The notes beneath the pieces were generated by a model. It saw only the letters and a list, made by a program, of their open reading frames with translations, did no database searches and was not told where the DNA came from. 64,000 bases of DNA from Streptomyces sp. NL15-2K. Its GTDB lineage: Bacteria; Actinomycetota; Actinomycetes; Streptomycetales; Streptomycetaceae. The DNA lies in NCBI RefSeq assembly GCF_030551255.1, contig NZ_CP130630.1, positions 9,981,001-10,045,000 on the forward strand. Reading direction: 5' to 3'. The translations under genes and the position numbers were made by a program. This document shows positions 28,507 through 40,600 of the stretch, in pieces. Each line of letters starts with the position of its first letter. Position 1 is the first letter of the stretch.

Positions 28507-28626
28507 GACGCGGAGCCGTCGCGCGCGAGCCGGATCAGTTCACTGCCGGAGCACGTGCAGCAAAGGCTCCGCAACCGGCTCGCGGGCCGCGTCCGGCGCA
28601 GGACCATCGAGCCGGCCCACCGCGAC
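28504..28626 (+). other. SurC N-terminal acceptor docking segment
   Basis: The first 41 residues include [15 protein letters not shown] and then a basic stretch [13 protein letters not shown] before the C domain. It is clearly related to the SurD N-terminus but more basic, which suits the very acidic SurB tail. Confidence 0.55.
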
Positions 28627-31600
28627 GGCGTCCTGCCGCTGTCCTTCGCACAGCAACGCCTGTGGTTCCTTGAGGAGTTCCACCCTCGCGGCACCGGGAA
28701 CAACTCCGGGGTGAGCCTCCGGCTGACCGGCGAACTCGACGCCGACGCGCTGCGGTCCGCGCTGGAGGCCCTCGTCACCCGGCACGAGTCCCTGAGGACG
28801 ACGTTCGACACGGTCGACGGCGTCGGCCGCCAGATCGTGCACCCCTCCCTGGAGCTGCCCTTCGAGCTGATCGACCTCTCCGGCACCCCCGAGGACACGC
28901 GCACCGCGGAAGGCGAACGCCTGCTCACCGCGCGCATGGCCGAGCCCTACGACCTGCGGACCGGACCCCTGGTGGGCGCCCTGCTCGTGCGGCTCTCCGG
29001 CGACGAGCACCTCTTCCTGCTGTCGATGCACCACATCGTCACCGACGGCGCGTCCGTGGAGGTCGTCCTGCGCGAACTGCAGGCCCTCTACGCGGCCGCC
29101 CGGCAGGGTGACGTCACCGCCGCCGCGGTGCCCGAACTGCCCGTGCAATACCCGGACTTCGCCGTCTGGCAGCGCGAACGGCTCACCGGGGACGCGCTGG
29201 CCGGACACGTGGCGTACTGGCGGGACAAGCTCGACGGCCTCCAGCCGCTGGAGCTGCCCACCGACAGGCCCCGTCCCGCGGTGCGCACGGGAGCCGGAGC
29301 GGCCCACACGTTCGAGCTGCCGGCCGACGTCACCGCCGCGCTGCGCGAGCTGAGCCGCACCCATGGCGCCAGCCTGTTCGTCGTCCTGACCGCCCTGGTC
29401 CAACTGCTCACGGCCCGTTACAGCAACCAGGACGACATCGCCGTCGGCACCGCCGTTCCCGGGCGGGACCGGGCCGAACTGGAAGACCTCGTCGGATTCT
29501 TCATCAACATCCTCGCTTTGCGATCGCACGTCGACGAGAACGTCCCGTTCTCCCGCTTCCTCGCGGACGTCCGGGAAACCGTCCTGGAGGCATTGGACCA
29601 CCAGGACGTTCCTTTCGAACGCCTGGTGGAACTCCTCGCACCCGAACGCGACACGAGCCGCACACCGCTCGTGCAGTCACTCGTCGTTCTGCAGAACACC
29701 CCCGCGGAATCCCTGAATTTCGCTCATCTCCGCGCCGAACGCCTGCCCCTCAACCGTGCCGCGGCCCAGTACGACATCAGCTGGGAGTTCACCGAGGAGG
29801 CGGACACCCTCGCCTGCGCCGTCGAGTACAGCACCGACCTGTTCGACGCCCACACCGCCGCCCAGCTCGCCCGCCACTTCGTCACCCTGGCCCGCGCCGC
29901 CGGCAGCGACCCGGAGCGCCCCCTCCACGACGTACCGCTGCTCGACGACGACGAGCGGCACCGCCTACTGACCGAGGCCAACGCGACCGCCCGCCCCGAC
30001 CTGCCCGCGCGCTCCACCATCACCGGCGTCTTCGCCGCCCAGGCCGCCCGTACCCCCGAGGCCACCGCCCTCGTGGCAGGCGGCACCGCGCTGACCTACC
30101 GCGAGCTGGACGAACGCTCCAGCCGGCTCGCGCACCACCTGGCCGAGCTGGGCGTACGGCAGGAGGACCGCGTCGCCGTCTGCCTGTCGCGCACCGCCGA
30201 CCTCGTCGTGGCCTTGCTGGCCGTGCTCAAGGCGGGAGCCGCCTACCTGCCGGCGGACCCCACCCTCCCCGGGGAACGCATCGGCTACATGCTGTCCGAC
30301 AGCGGCGTGCGCGTCGCCGTCACCGAGGACGCCCACACCAGCCTGTTCACCGGCAGCGACGTGACCACCCTGGTGGCGGTGGACACACAGCGCGCCGCCA
30401 TCTCCCGCCGCCCCGCCCAGGCACCGCCCGTCGCCCTGTCCCCCGACAGCGCGGCCTACGTCATCTACACCTCCGGCTCCACCGGACGGCCCAAGGGCGT
30501 GGTCGGACTGCACGGCGGCCTGGTCAGCCGCTGGGCGTGGTTCGCCGACACCTATCCGCAGTGGAGCTCCTCCGTCGTGTGCGCCAAGAGCGCCGTCAGC
30601 TTCCTCGACAGCGCGACCGAGATCTTCGGCACCCTGCTGCACGGCGGCACCGTCGTCCTCGCCGACGACGAGACCGCCAAGGACCCCGCGGCCCTCGTCA
30701 GGCTGGTCACGGAGCACCGCGTGGAGCGCATGACACTGGTGCCCAGCCTGCTGTCCGTCATCCTCGACGAGGCCGACCCGCGCGACGTGGGCTCCTGCAC
30801 CTGCTGGATCAGCAGCGGCGAGCCGCTCACCCGCGCCCTCGCCGACCGCTTCCGGCAACGGCTACCGCACGCCACCCTGCTCAACCTCTACGGCTCCTCC
30901 GAGGTCAGCGCCGACAGCCTCGCCTGGCAGGCCGACGGCGGCGACATCCGCGCCGGCACGCCCATCTGGAACAACCAGGCGTACGTCCTGGACCGCCGTC
31001 TGCGCCCCGTCCCGGCCGGCGTCCCCGGGGAGCTGTACATCGCGGGCACCGGCCTGGCCCGCGGCTACGCCGGCCGCCCCGCACTGACCGCGGAGCGCTT
31101 CGTCCCCAGCCCCTTCACGCCCTCCGAACGTCTCTTCCGCACCGGCGACCTGGCCCGCTGGACCGCCGACGGCACCCTCGAACTCCTCGGCCGCGCCGAC
31201 GACCAGGTGAAGGTGCGCGGCTTTCGCATCGAACCCGGCGAGGTCGAGGCGGCCCTGCGCGCCCACCCCGCCGTCTCCGAGAGCGCCGTCGCGGCCCGCG
31301 AGGACCCGAACGGCTCCGCCCGGCTCGTCGGATACGTCGTCCCGGCACCCGACCAGGACGCACCGGACGCCCCCGCGCTGCGCGCCCACGTACGCGACAC
31401 GTTGCCCTCCTACATGGTGCCCTCGGCGTTCGTCACCATGGACCGGCTGCCGCTCACCACCAGCGGCAAGCTCGACCGCCGCGCGCTGCCCGCACCCCAG
31501 TGGCACGAGACCGCCGACTACGTCGCGCCGCGCACCGCCACCGAGGAGGCGCTGGCCGCGATCTGGACGGAGGTGCTGGGCGCCGAACGCATAGGCGCCG

Positions 31601-34600
31601 AGGACGACTTCTTCGACCTCGGCGGCCATTCGCTGCTCGCCACCCGTGTCATCAGCCGCATCCGCACCGCGCTCGGCGCCGAACTCTCCCTGCGCGTCCT
31701 GTTCGAAGCCCCCCGGCTGGCCGACGTGGCGGCAGCCGTGGACCGCACCACCGGCACGCCCGCTACCGACAGCGCACCCCTCGTGCGCGTCGCCCGAGAC
31801 GGCGCGCTGCCGCTGTCGTTCGCGCAGGAACGCCTGTGGTTCCTGGACGACTTCGCCCCCGGCGCCGGTGAGTACAACGTGTTCGCGACCCTGCGCTTGA
31901 CCGGCGCGCTGGACGTCGCGGCACTCCGGGCCGCGGTGAACGGCCTGGTCGCCCGGCACGAGGCGCTGCGCACGACCTTCGACTCGTACGACGGCCAGGG
32001 CGTTCAGGTCGTGCATGAGATGTTGGATGTCCCCGTACGCCTCGTGGAGCCGGCGCCCGATCATGTGGAGGAGGCGCTGCGCCGTGAGGCGATGACTCCG
32101 TTCGACCTGCGGACCGGTCCGCTGATGCGGGTGCTGGTGGTGCGGGAGTCGGTCTCGGAGCACGTGCTGGTGCTGTCGTTGCATCACATCGTCACCGATG
32201 GCTGGTCGATGGGGGTGGTGACGCGTGAGCTGAGCGCGTTGTATGCGGCTGCGGTGCGGGGTGAGGAGGCAGTGCTGCCGGGGCTGCCGGTGCAGTACGG
32301 GGACTATGCGGTGTGGCAGCGGGAGCGGTTGGCCGGGGATGCGTTGGAGGGACAACTCGGGTACTGGCGGGGTCAGTTGGCGGGGTTGGAGCCGTTGGAG
32401 CTGCCGACGGACCGTCCGCGTCCGGCGGTGCGGTCGTCGGCGGGGTCGACGTGGGTGTTCGAGGTGCCGGCCGAGGTGGCCGGGGACCTGGTGCGGGTGG
32501 GGCGGTCCGGCGGGGCGAGCTTGTTCATGGTGTTGACGGCCCTGACGCAGCTGCTGCTGTCGCGTTACAGCGGGCAGCGGGATGTGGCCGTGGGTACGGC
32601 GGTCTCCGGCCGGGAGCGGGCGGAGTTGGAGGGGCTGGTCGGTTTCTTCGTCAATACGCTCGTGCTGCGTTCGCGGATCGACGAGTCGCGCTCGTTCGGT
32701 GAGCTGCTGGAGGAGGTGAAGGAGACCGTCCTTGACGCGTTCGCGCACCAGGACGTGCCGTTCAGCCGTCTGATCGAGGAGCTGGCGCCGGAGCGGGACA
32801 CCAGCCGTACCCCGCTGGTGCAGGCCATGATCGTGCTCCAGAACACCCCCGACACCACCTTCGACCTCCCCGGCCTGCACGCGCGGGAACTGCCCACCAC
32901 CCGGGACGCCTCCCAGTTCGACCTCGCCCTCAGCTTCTACGAGCGCCCCGAGGGCGGACTCCTCGCCGCCGTCGAATACGACACCGACGTGTTCGACGAG
33001 TCGACCATCAAGCAGCTCACCGGACACTGGCTCACCCTGGCCGAGGCGGTCACCGCCGCACCGGGCCAGCGCCTCACCGACACCGCGCTGCTGTCGGAGA
33101 CCGAGACACGGCAACTCCTCGCCGAGTGGAACGACACCACCTGCGAGCACGACCCGAAGTCGATCCCCGAGCTGTTCGCCGAGCGGGTCGCCGCCGACCC
33201 CGACGCACTCGCCGTGGTCAGCGACGAGGACCTGCTCACCTACCGCGAGCTGGACGAACGCACCGACCGCCTCGCCCGCCTCCTCGTCCGCAGCGGCGTC
33301 GCCGTCGAGTCCCGCGTCGGCCTGGTACTGCCCCGCAGCGTCGACCTGATCGTCGCGGTCCTCGCCGTACTGAAGGCCGGAGGAATCTACGTACCCGTCG
33401 ACCCCTCCTACCCGCTGGACCGCATCGAGTACGTCCTCGGCGATTGCCGCGCCGACGTGGTCCTCACCTGGCGGGAACTTGCCCGGGAGCTGCCGGTCGA
33501 GCCGGGCGTGCAGGTCCTCGTCCTCGACGACCCCGCCACCGCGGCCCTCCTCCGGGAGCACTCACCCGCGCACCTCACCGTCCCGGTCAGCGCCGCCAAC
33601 GGCGCCTACATCATCTACACCTCCGGCTCCACAGGCCGCCCCAAAGGCGTGGTCGTCACCCACGCCGGAGTCGCCAGCCTGTCCCTGACCCAGCGAGAAC
33701 GCCTCGGCGTCGACAGGACGAGCCGCGTGCTCCAGTTCGCCTCACCGGGCTTCGACGCCGCCTGGTGGGAACTGTGCATGGCCCTGCTGACCGGTGCGGC
33801 ACTCGTGGTCGACCCGGAGGACACGGCCGGCGGCGAGCGCGGCGGCCGCCTGAGCGAGGTCACCGCCCTGAGGGAGGTGACCCACGTGACGCTCCCCCCG
33901 GCGCTGGTGGCGACCCTCGACGAGGACGCCGTCGCCCCCGACGTGACCATGGTTGTCGCCGGTGAGGCCTGCGCCCCCGAGGTGGTCGACCGCTGGTCGC
34001 GCGGACGCCGTTTCGTCAACGCGTACGGCCCCACCGAGACCACCGTCTGCGCGACGATGAGCGCCCCCCTCGAGCCCGGCTCCGGAGTGCCGCCCATCGG
34101 CTCACCCGTCGCCAACACCCGCGCCTACGTGCTTGACGAGGCGCTCAGGCCCGTCCCCGCCGGCGTCGCGGGAGAGCTCTACATCGCGGGCCTCAGCCTG
34201 GCCCGCGGCTACCTGGAGCGGCCGGGACTCACCGCCGGCCGCTTCGTCGCCAACCCCTACGACCTCGGCACCCGCCTCTACCGCACCGGCGACGTGGTGC
34301 GCCGGCGCAAGGACGGGCAGCTGGAGTTCGTCGGCCGCGCCGACGACCAGGTGAAGGTGCGCGGCTTCCGCATCGAGCCCGGCGAGGTCGAGGCCGTGCT
34401 CACCGCGCACGAGAGCGTCGCGCAGGCCCACGCCACCGTCCACCAGGACGCCTCCGGCGTCCGGCGGCTCGTCGCTTACACCGTGCCCACGGGAGCGGAC
34501 ACCGGCACTGGCGGACTCCTCGATGCCGGCGAACTCCTCGCCCATGCGCGCGCGGCACTGCCCGACTACATGGTGCCCTCCGCCGTCGTCCAGCTGGCCG

Positions 34601-37600
34601 CCCTCCCCCTGAATACCAACGGAAAGATCGACCGCAAGGCGCTGCCGGAACCCGAGTTCGGCACCAGCAGCACCTACGTGGCACCGCGCACCACGGTGGA
34701 GGAGACCCTGGCCGGCATCTGGGCCACCGTGCTGGGAACCGACCGGGTGGGCGCCGAGGACAACTTCTTCGACCTCGGCGGCGACTCCATTCTCAGCCTG
34801 CAGGTCGTTTCCCGCGCCCGCCGCGCCGGCCTCGACCTCTCCTCCCGCGACATCTTCGCCCGCCAGACCGTCGCCGCACTCGCCGAGCACCTCGCCACCG
34901 CACCTGGACGGCAGGACGCCGACGGCGCCACCCGCACCGCGGACCAGAGCACCGTCACGGGCCGTGTCACCGCCACCCCCATCCGCCACTGGTTCTTCGA
35001 CACCCACACCACGGCGCCCGAGCACTTCAACATGGCTATGGCGCTCGAACTGCCCGCCGGCACCGATCTGAGCGCGCTGCGCCACGCCGTGGAGGCCCTC
35101 CTCCGCCACCACGACGCACTGCGCCTGACGTTCCCCCGCACCGACACCGCCGGCGCCGTCGGCCCCGAAGGCGGCGGCTGGACAGGGCACATCCGCGAAA
35201 GCCTCGACACCGACAGCGTTCTCACCGTCCACGACCTGAGCCGCCCCGGCCAGAACTGGGAACGGCTGTGCGAGGATGCCCAGACCGGATTCCGGCTCCA
35301 GGACGGACCGCTGGTGCGAGTCCTGGTCGGCGACCACGGCCCCGCACACCCCATACAGGCCCTGATCGTGGCCCACCACCTGCTGGTCGACGGCGTGACC
35401 TGGCGCATCCTCCTGGAAGACCTCCAGCACGCCTACGAGCAGGCCGCCGCGGGCACGTCCGTCGACCTCGGCTCCAAGACCACGTCCGTACATCAGTGGG
35501 CCGACCGCCTAGCCGTCCACACGGCGGCAGGAGGCTTCGACGACCAGCTGCCCTACTGGCGATCCGTCACCGACGGCGCCCGCACGGACCTCCCCCTCGA
35601 CACGCCCGGCGGCGACAACAGCGTCGCCGCGCAACGGTCCGTCTTCCTGTCCCTGACCCCGGAGAGCACCGACATCCTGCTCACGCGCGCACCGGCCGCC
35701 TACCGCACCCAGGTCAACGAGGTGCTCCTGACCGCGCTCGCCCGCACCCTGCGCACCTGGACCGGCGATGACCGGGTGGCGGTGCACCTGGAGGGCCACG
35801 GCCGCGAGGAGCTCTTCGACGACCTCGACCTCACCCGCACGGCAGGCTGGTTCACCTCTCTCTACCCCATGGCTCTGGAACTCCCCACGCAGGGAGACTG
35901 GGCAGCCGCGGTGAAGTCCGTGAAGGAGCAGCTGCGCGCGGTGCCGGACCGGGGCGTGGGCTACGGCGCGCTGCGCTACCTCAGTACTCCCGAGGGCCCC
36001 GGCCGGGTACTGGACGATGCCCCGGAGCCGCAGATCACCTTCAACTACCTCGGACGGATAGACATGGCCGCCGGTGGCGACGCCGCCTGGTACCTGTCCA
36101 CCACCCTCAACCCCGGCGGCGAACACAGCCCCCGAGCACAGCGCACCCACGTCCTGGACATCACCGCAGGCGTCCACGAGGGCAGCCTCGTCTTTTCCTG
36201 GGCCTATTCCGCTGGTTTGCATGACGAGGCGACGGTGCGGGGGTTGGCCGAGGATTTCGTGGCTGAGTTGGTGGCGTTTGCGGAGCATTGTTCTGGGGTG
36301 GGTGTCGGGGGTTGTTCTCCGTCGGATTTCCCGTTGGTTTCGTTGTCTCAGGAGCAGGTTGATGCGTTGGCGGGGGACGGGCGGGATGTGGAGGATGTTT
36401 ATCCGCTGACTCCGCTGCAGGCGGGGATGGTATTTCATGCCTTGGCGGAGCCGGGTTCGGGTGCATATGTGGAGCAGTTGGCCTTTGTGGTTGAGGGTGT
36501 GCGGGATGGCGGTTTGTTGGGTCGGGCGTGGCAGCGGGTGGTGGGGCGTTCGGATGCGTTGCGGGTGTCGGTGGTGTGGGAGGGGTTGGGTGAGCCGGTG
36601 CAGGTGGTGCACCGTGAGGTGAGGGTGCCGGTGGTGGCGTTGGACTGGTCTGATGTGGATGGGGTGGTGCAGGAGGAGCGGTTGCGGGTGTTTTTGGCGG
36701 AGGACCGGGCTAGGGGATTCGAGTTGGGTGCGGCGCCGCTGATGCGGGTGGCTGTGGTGCGGTTGTCGGATTCTGCGGTGCGGGTGGTGTGGACGTTCCA
36801 TCATCTGTTGATGGACGGCTGGAGCAGCGCGGCATTCCTGTCGGATGTACTGGCGGAATACGCGGCGTTGAGCGGGGAGGGAACAGGAGGTCGGGAGCCG
36901 GTTGTGCGGGGCGATTTCCGGAATTATGTGGAGTGGTTGGGCCGGCAGGATCAGGTGGCGGGTCGGGAGTTCTGGCGTGGGGTGTTGGCGGGGTTCGGGG
37001 AGCCGGTGGGGTTGCCGTTCGACCGGGTTCCTGAGGGGGCGTATCAGGGGCAGTCGGGTGAGCGGGTTGTGGTGTCGCTGTCGGGTGAGGTGTGGGAGGG
37101 GGTGCGGGCGTTTGCGCGGCGGTATCGGGTGACGCCGAGTGTGGTGGTGGAAGGTGCCTGGGCGTTGGTGTTGTCGCAGTGTGCGGGCGTGCGGGATGTG
37201 GTGTTCGGGGCGACGGTGTCCGGGCGGCCCGCTGATCTGGCGGGGGCGGAGGACATGGTCGGGTTGTTCATCAACACGCTCCCGGTGCGTGTGGATGTGG
37301 CTCCGGGGCAGTCGGTGGGGGAGTGGCTGCAGCGTCTTCAGCGGGAGCAGGTCGAGGCGCGGCAGTACGAGTATGTGGCGTTGTCGGACATCGAGACGGA
37401 TCTGCCGGCGGGCGTCAGCCTCTTCGACAGCCTTGTGGTGTTCGAGAACTACCCAGTGGATGCCGAAGCGGCCGCCCGTGGCGGGGTGGAGCTGCGGGAC
37501 GTCCAGGTGGTGGAGGCGACGACTTACGCGCTGACTCTGGTGGCGGGGGAGAGCGCCGACAGCCTGGACATGGCGCTTGCTTACGATCCCGCGTTGTTCG

Positions 37601-40600
37601 ACGCGGCGACGGTGGAGCGTCTGGCGGCGCGGCTGAAGCGGGCGGTTGTGGGGTTGACGAGCGAGGGCGGGGTTGCGCTCGGTGCGGTGGATCTGCTGGA
37701 CGAGGCCGAGTCGGCGTTGGTGGTGGACGAATGGTCGGGCGCGGATGTGGTGGCGCCGGGGCGTTCGGTGGTGGAGGTGTTTGCCGAGCGGGTGGCGGAG
37801 TGTCCGGGTGCGGTGGCGGTGGTGTGCGGGGATGAGGTGTTGACCTACGGGGAGTTGGGGGAGCGGGCGGAGCGGTTTGCTCATGTGCTGCGGGATGAGG
37901 GGGTGGGAGTCGAGTCGCGGGTGGCGCTGTTGCTCGGGCGGTCGGTGGACGCGCTGGTGGCGATGCTGGGCGTGCTGAAGGCGGAAGCGGCGTATGTGCC
38001 GGTGAACGCCGCGTTCCCGGCTGAGCGGGTGCGGGAGGTGGTGGAGGACAGCGGTGCATGTCTGGTGGTGACGCACGGGTCGTTGGAGTACCTGGCGCGG
38101 GATGCGGGTGTGCCGTTGATGTCGGTGGACGCGGAGTCGGGTGCCGAGGCCGGTCCGCTGTTGCCGGTTGCGGCTTCGGCGGATGCGTTGGCGTATGTGA
38201 TGTTCACGTCCGGTTCGACGGGTCGGGCGAAGGGTGTGGCGGTCACGCAGGGTGCGGTGGTGGCGCTGGCGGCCGATGAGCGGTTCCGGTCGGGGGCGCA
38301 TGGGCGGGTGTTGTTCCACTCGCCGCATTCGTTTGATGCGGCGACGTATGAGGTGTGGGTGCCGTTGCTGAACGGCGGGTGTGTGGTGGTGGCGCAGCAG
38401 GAGCTGAGTGTGCCGGTGGTGCGGGAGGCGGTGGAGCGCTATGGCGTGACCGGGATGTGGGTGACGGCGGCGCTGTTCGGGGTCCTGGTGGAGGAGGACC
38501 CGGAGTGTTTCCGGGGCTTGGGTGAGGTGTGGACGGGCGGGGATGCGGTGCCGGCGGTGGCGGCGGCGCGGATGTTGCAGGCGTGTCGGGGGACGGTGCT
38601 GGTCAACGGGTACGGGCCGACGGAGACGACCACGTTCGCGGTGTCCGGCCCGCTTGCCCACGACGAGACCGCCGCGGGCGTGGTGCCCCTGGGCGTCCGG
38701 ATGGACGACACCCGCACGTACGTGCTCGATGGCGGGCTGCGGCCGGCCGGAATCGGTGTTGCGGGTGAGTTGTATCTGGGCGGGCACGGCTTGGCGCGGG
38801 GCTATGCCGGGCAGGCCGGCCTGACGGCGGAGCGGTTCGTGGCGGATCCGTTCGTGCCGGGTCAACGCCTGTACCGAACCGGGGATGTGGTGCGCTGGCG
38901 GCCGGACGGCCGGCTGGAGTTCCTGGGGCGTGGTGACGACCAGGTCAAGATTCGCGGGTTCCGTGTTGAGTTGGGTGAGGTGGAAGCGGCCCTGGCTCGG
39001 TGTGCGGGCGTAGGGGTCGCCACGGTGGTGGCCCGTGAGGACCAGCCGGGTGTGAAGCGCCTGGTGGCGTACGTGACCCCGGCGGAGGGCGGGGAACTGG
39101 TCCTGGAGGCGGTGCGTGCGCATCTGGCCTCTGTTCTGCCGGAGTACATGGTGCCGTCGGTGTTCGTGGTGCTGGAGGCGCTGCCGCTGACGGCGAACGG
39201 CAAGGTCGACCGCCGCGCCCTGCCTGTGCCCGAGTTCGACTCGGGGCAGGAGTACGTCGCCCCGCGCACGCCGGTCGAGGAGAGGCTGGCCGGCATCTGG
39301 GCCGAGGTGCTGAGTGCAGAGCGGGTCGGTATCCACGACAACTTCTTCGAGCTGGGCGGGGACTCCATCACGAGCCTGAAGGTGGCCTCCCGCGTCCGTG
39401 TGGCCTTCAGCACGGATCTCTCGCCGCGTGCTCTCTTCGACGCCCCGACCATTGCCGATCTCGCAGCGGTCGTGAGGCAGGAGAGCGGTGCGAACGGTGC
39501 TGAGGCCGGGCCTGTCCCAGTGAGTCGGGATGGTGAGGTGCTGCCGTTGTCGTTCGCGCAGGAGCGGCTGTGGTTCCTGGACGACTTCGCGCCCGGCAGC
39601 ACGGAGTACAACATCTCGGCGGGCTTGCGGTTGAGTGGTGACCTCAATGTCGCGGCGTTGCAGGCGGCAGTGGACGGTCTGGTCGCGCGGCACGAGGTGT
39701 TGCGGACGACGTTCGATTCGGTGGAGGGGCGTGGGGTGCAGCGGGTGCATCCTACGTTGGAGGTGCCGGTGCGTGTCGTGACACCGGTTGCCGGTGAAGC
39801 CGAGGAGACACTGCGCCGTGAGGCGACGACTCCGTTCGACCTGCGGACCGGTCCGCTGATGCGGGTGCTGGTGGTGCGGGAGTCGGTCTCGGAGCAGGTG
39901 CTGGTGCTGTCGATGCATCACATCGTCACCGATGGCTGGTCGATGGGGGTGGTGACGCGTGAGCTGAGCGCGTTGTATGCGGCTGCGGTGCGGGGTGAGG
40001 AGGTCGTGCTGCCGGGGCTGCCGGTGCAGTACGGGGACTATGCGGTGTGGCAGCGGGAGCGGCTGGCCGGGGATGCGCTGGAGGGACAACTCGGCTACTG
40101 GCGGGAGCAGTTGGCGGGGTTGGAGCCGTTGGAGCTGCCGACGGACCGTCCGCGTCCGACGGTGCGCACGGGAGCGGGTGCGATGCACGTGTTCTCGGTA
40201 CCGCCGGAGTTGGTGTCGCGGTTGGGAGAGGCGGGCCGGGAGGTCGGCGCGAGTTTGTTCATGGCGCTGACGGCGGTGTCGCAGTTGCTGTTCTCCCGCT
40301 ACAGCGGACAGCGGGATGTGGCGGTGGCGACGGCGGTCTCCGGGCGGGAGCGGGCGGAGCTGGAGGAACTGGTCGGGTTCTTCGTCAACACGCTGGTGCT
40401 GCGCTCGCGCATCGACGAGTCCCGCACGTTCGGTGAACTGCTGGAGGAAGTGAAGGGCACTGTTCTGGATGCGTTCGCGCATCAGGACGTGCCGTTCAGC
40501 CGTCTGATCGAGGAGTTGGCGCCGGAGCGGGACACCAGCCGCACGCCGCTCGTTCAGGCGATGGTGACCTTGCAGAACACGCCCAGTGCGTCCTTCGAGC

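Noticed and set aside
30601..30621. Loss of Asp235 in SurC module 5 as a dead A domain
   Set aside because: All the other core motifs are intact, and the shifted Asp matches the known pattern of beta-amino acid pockets.
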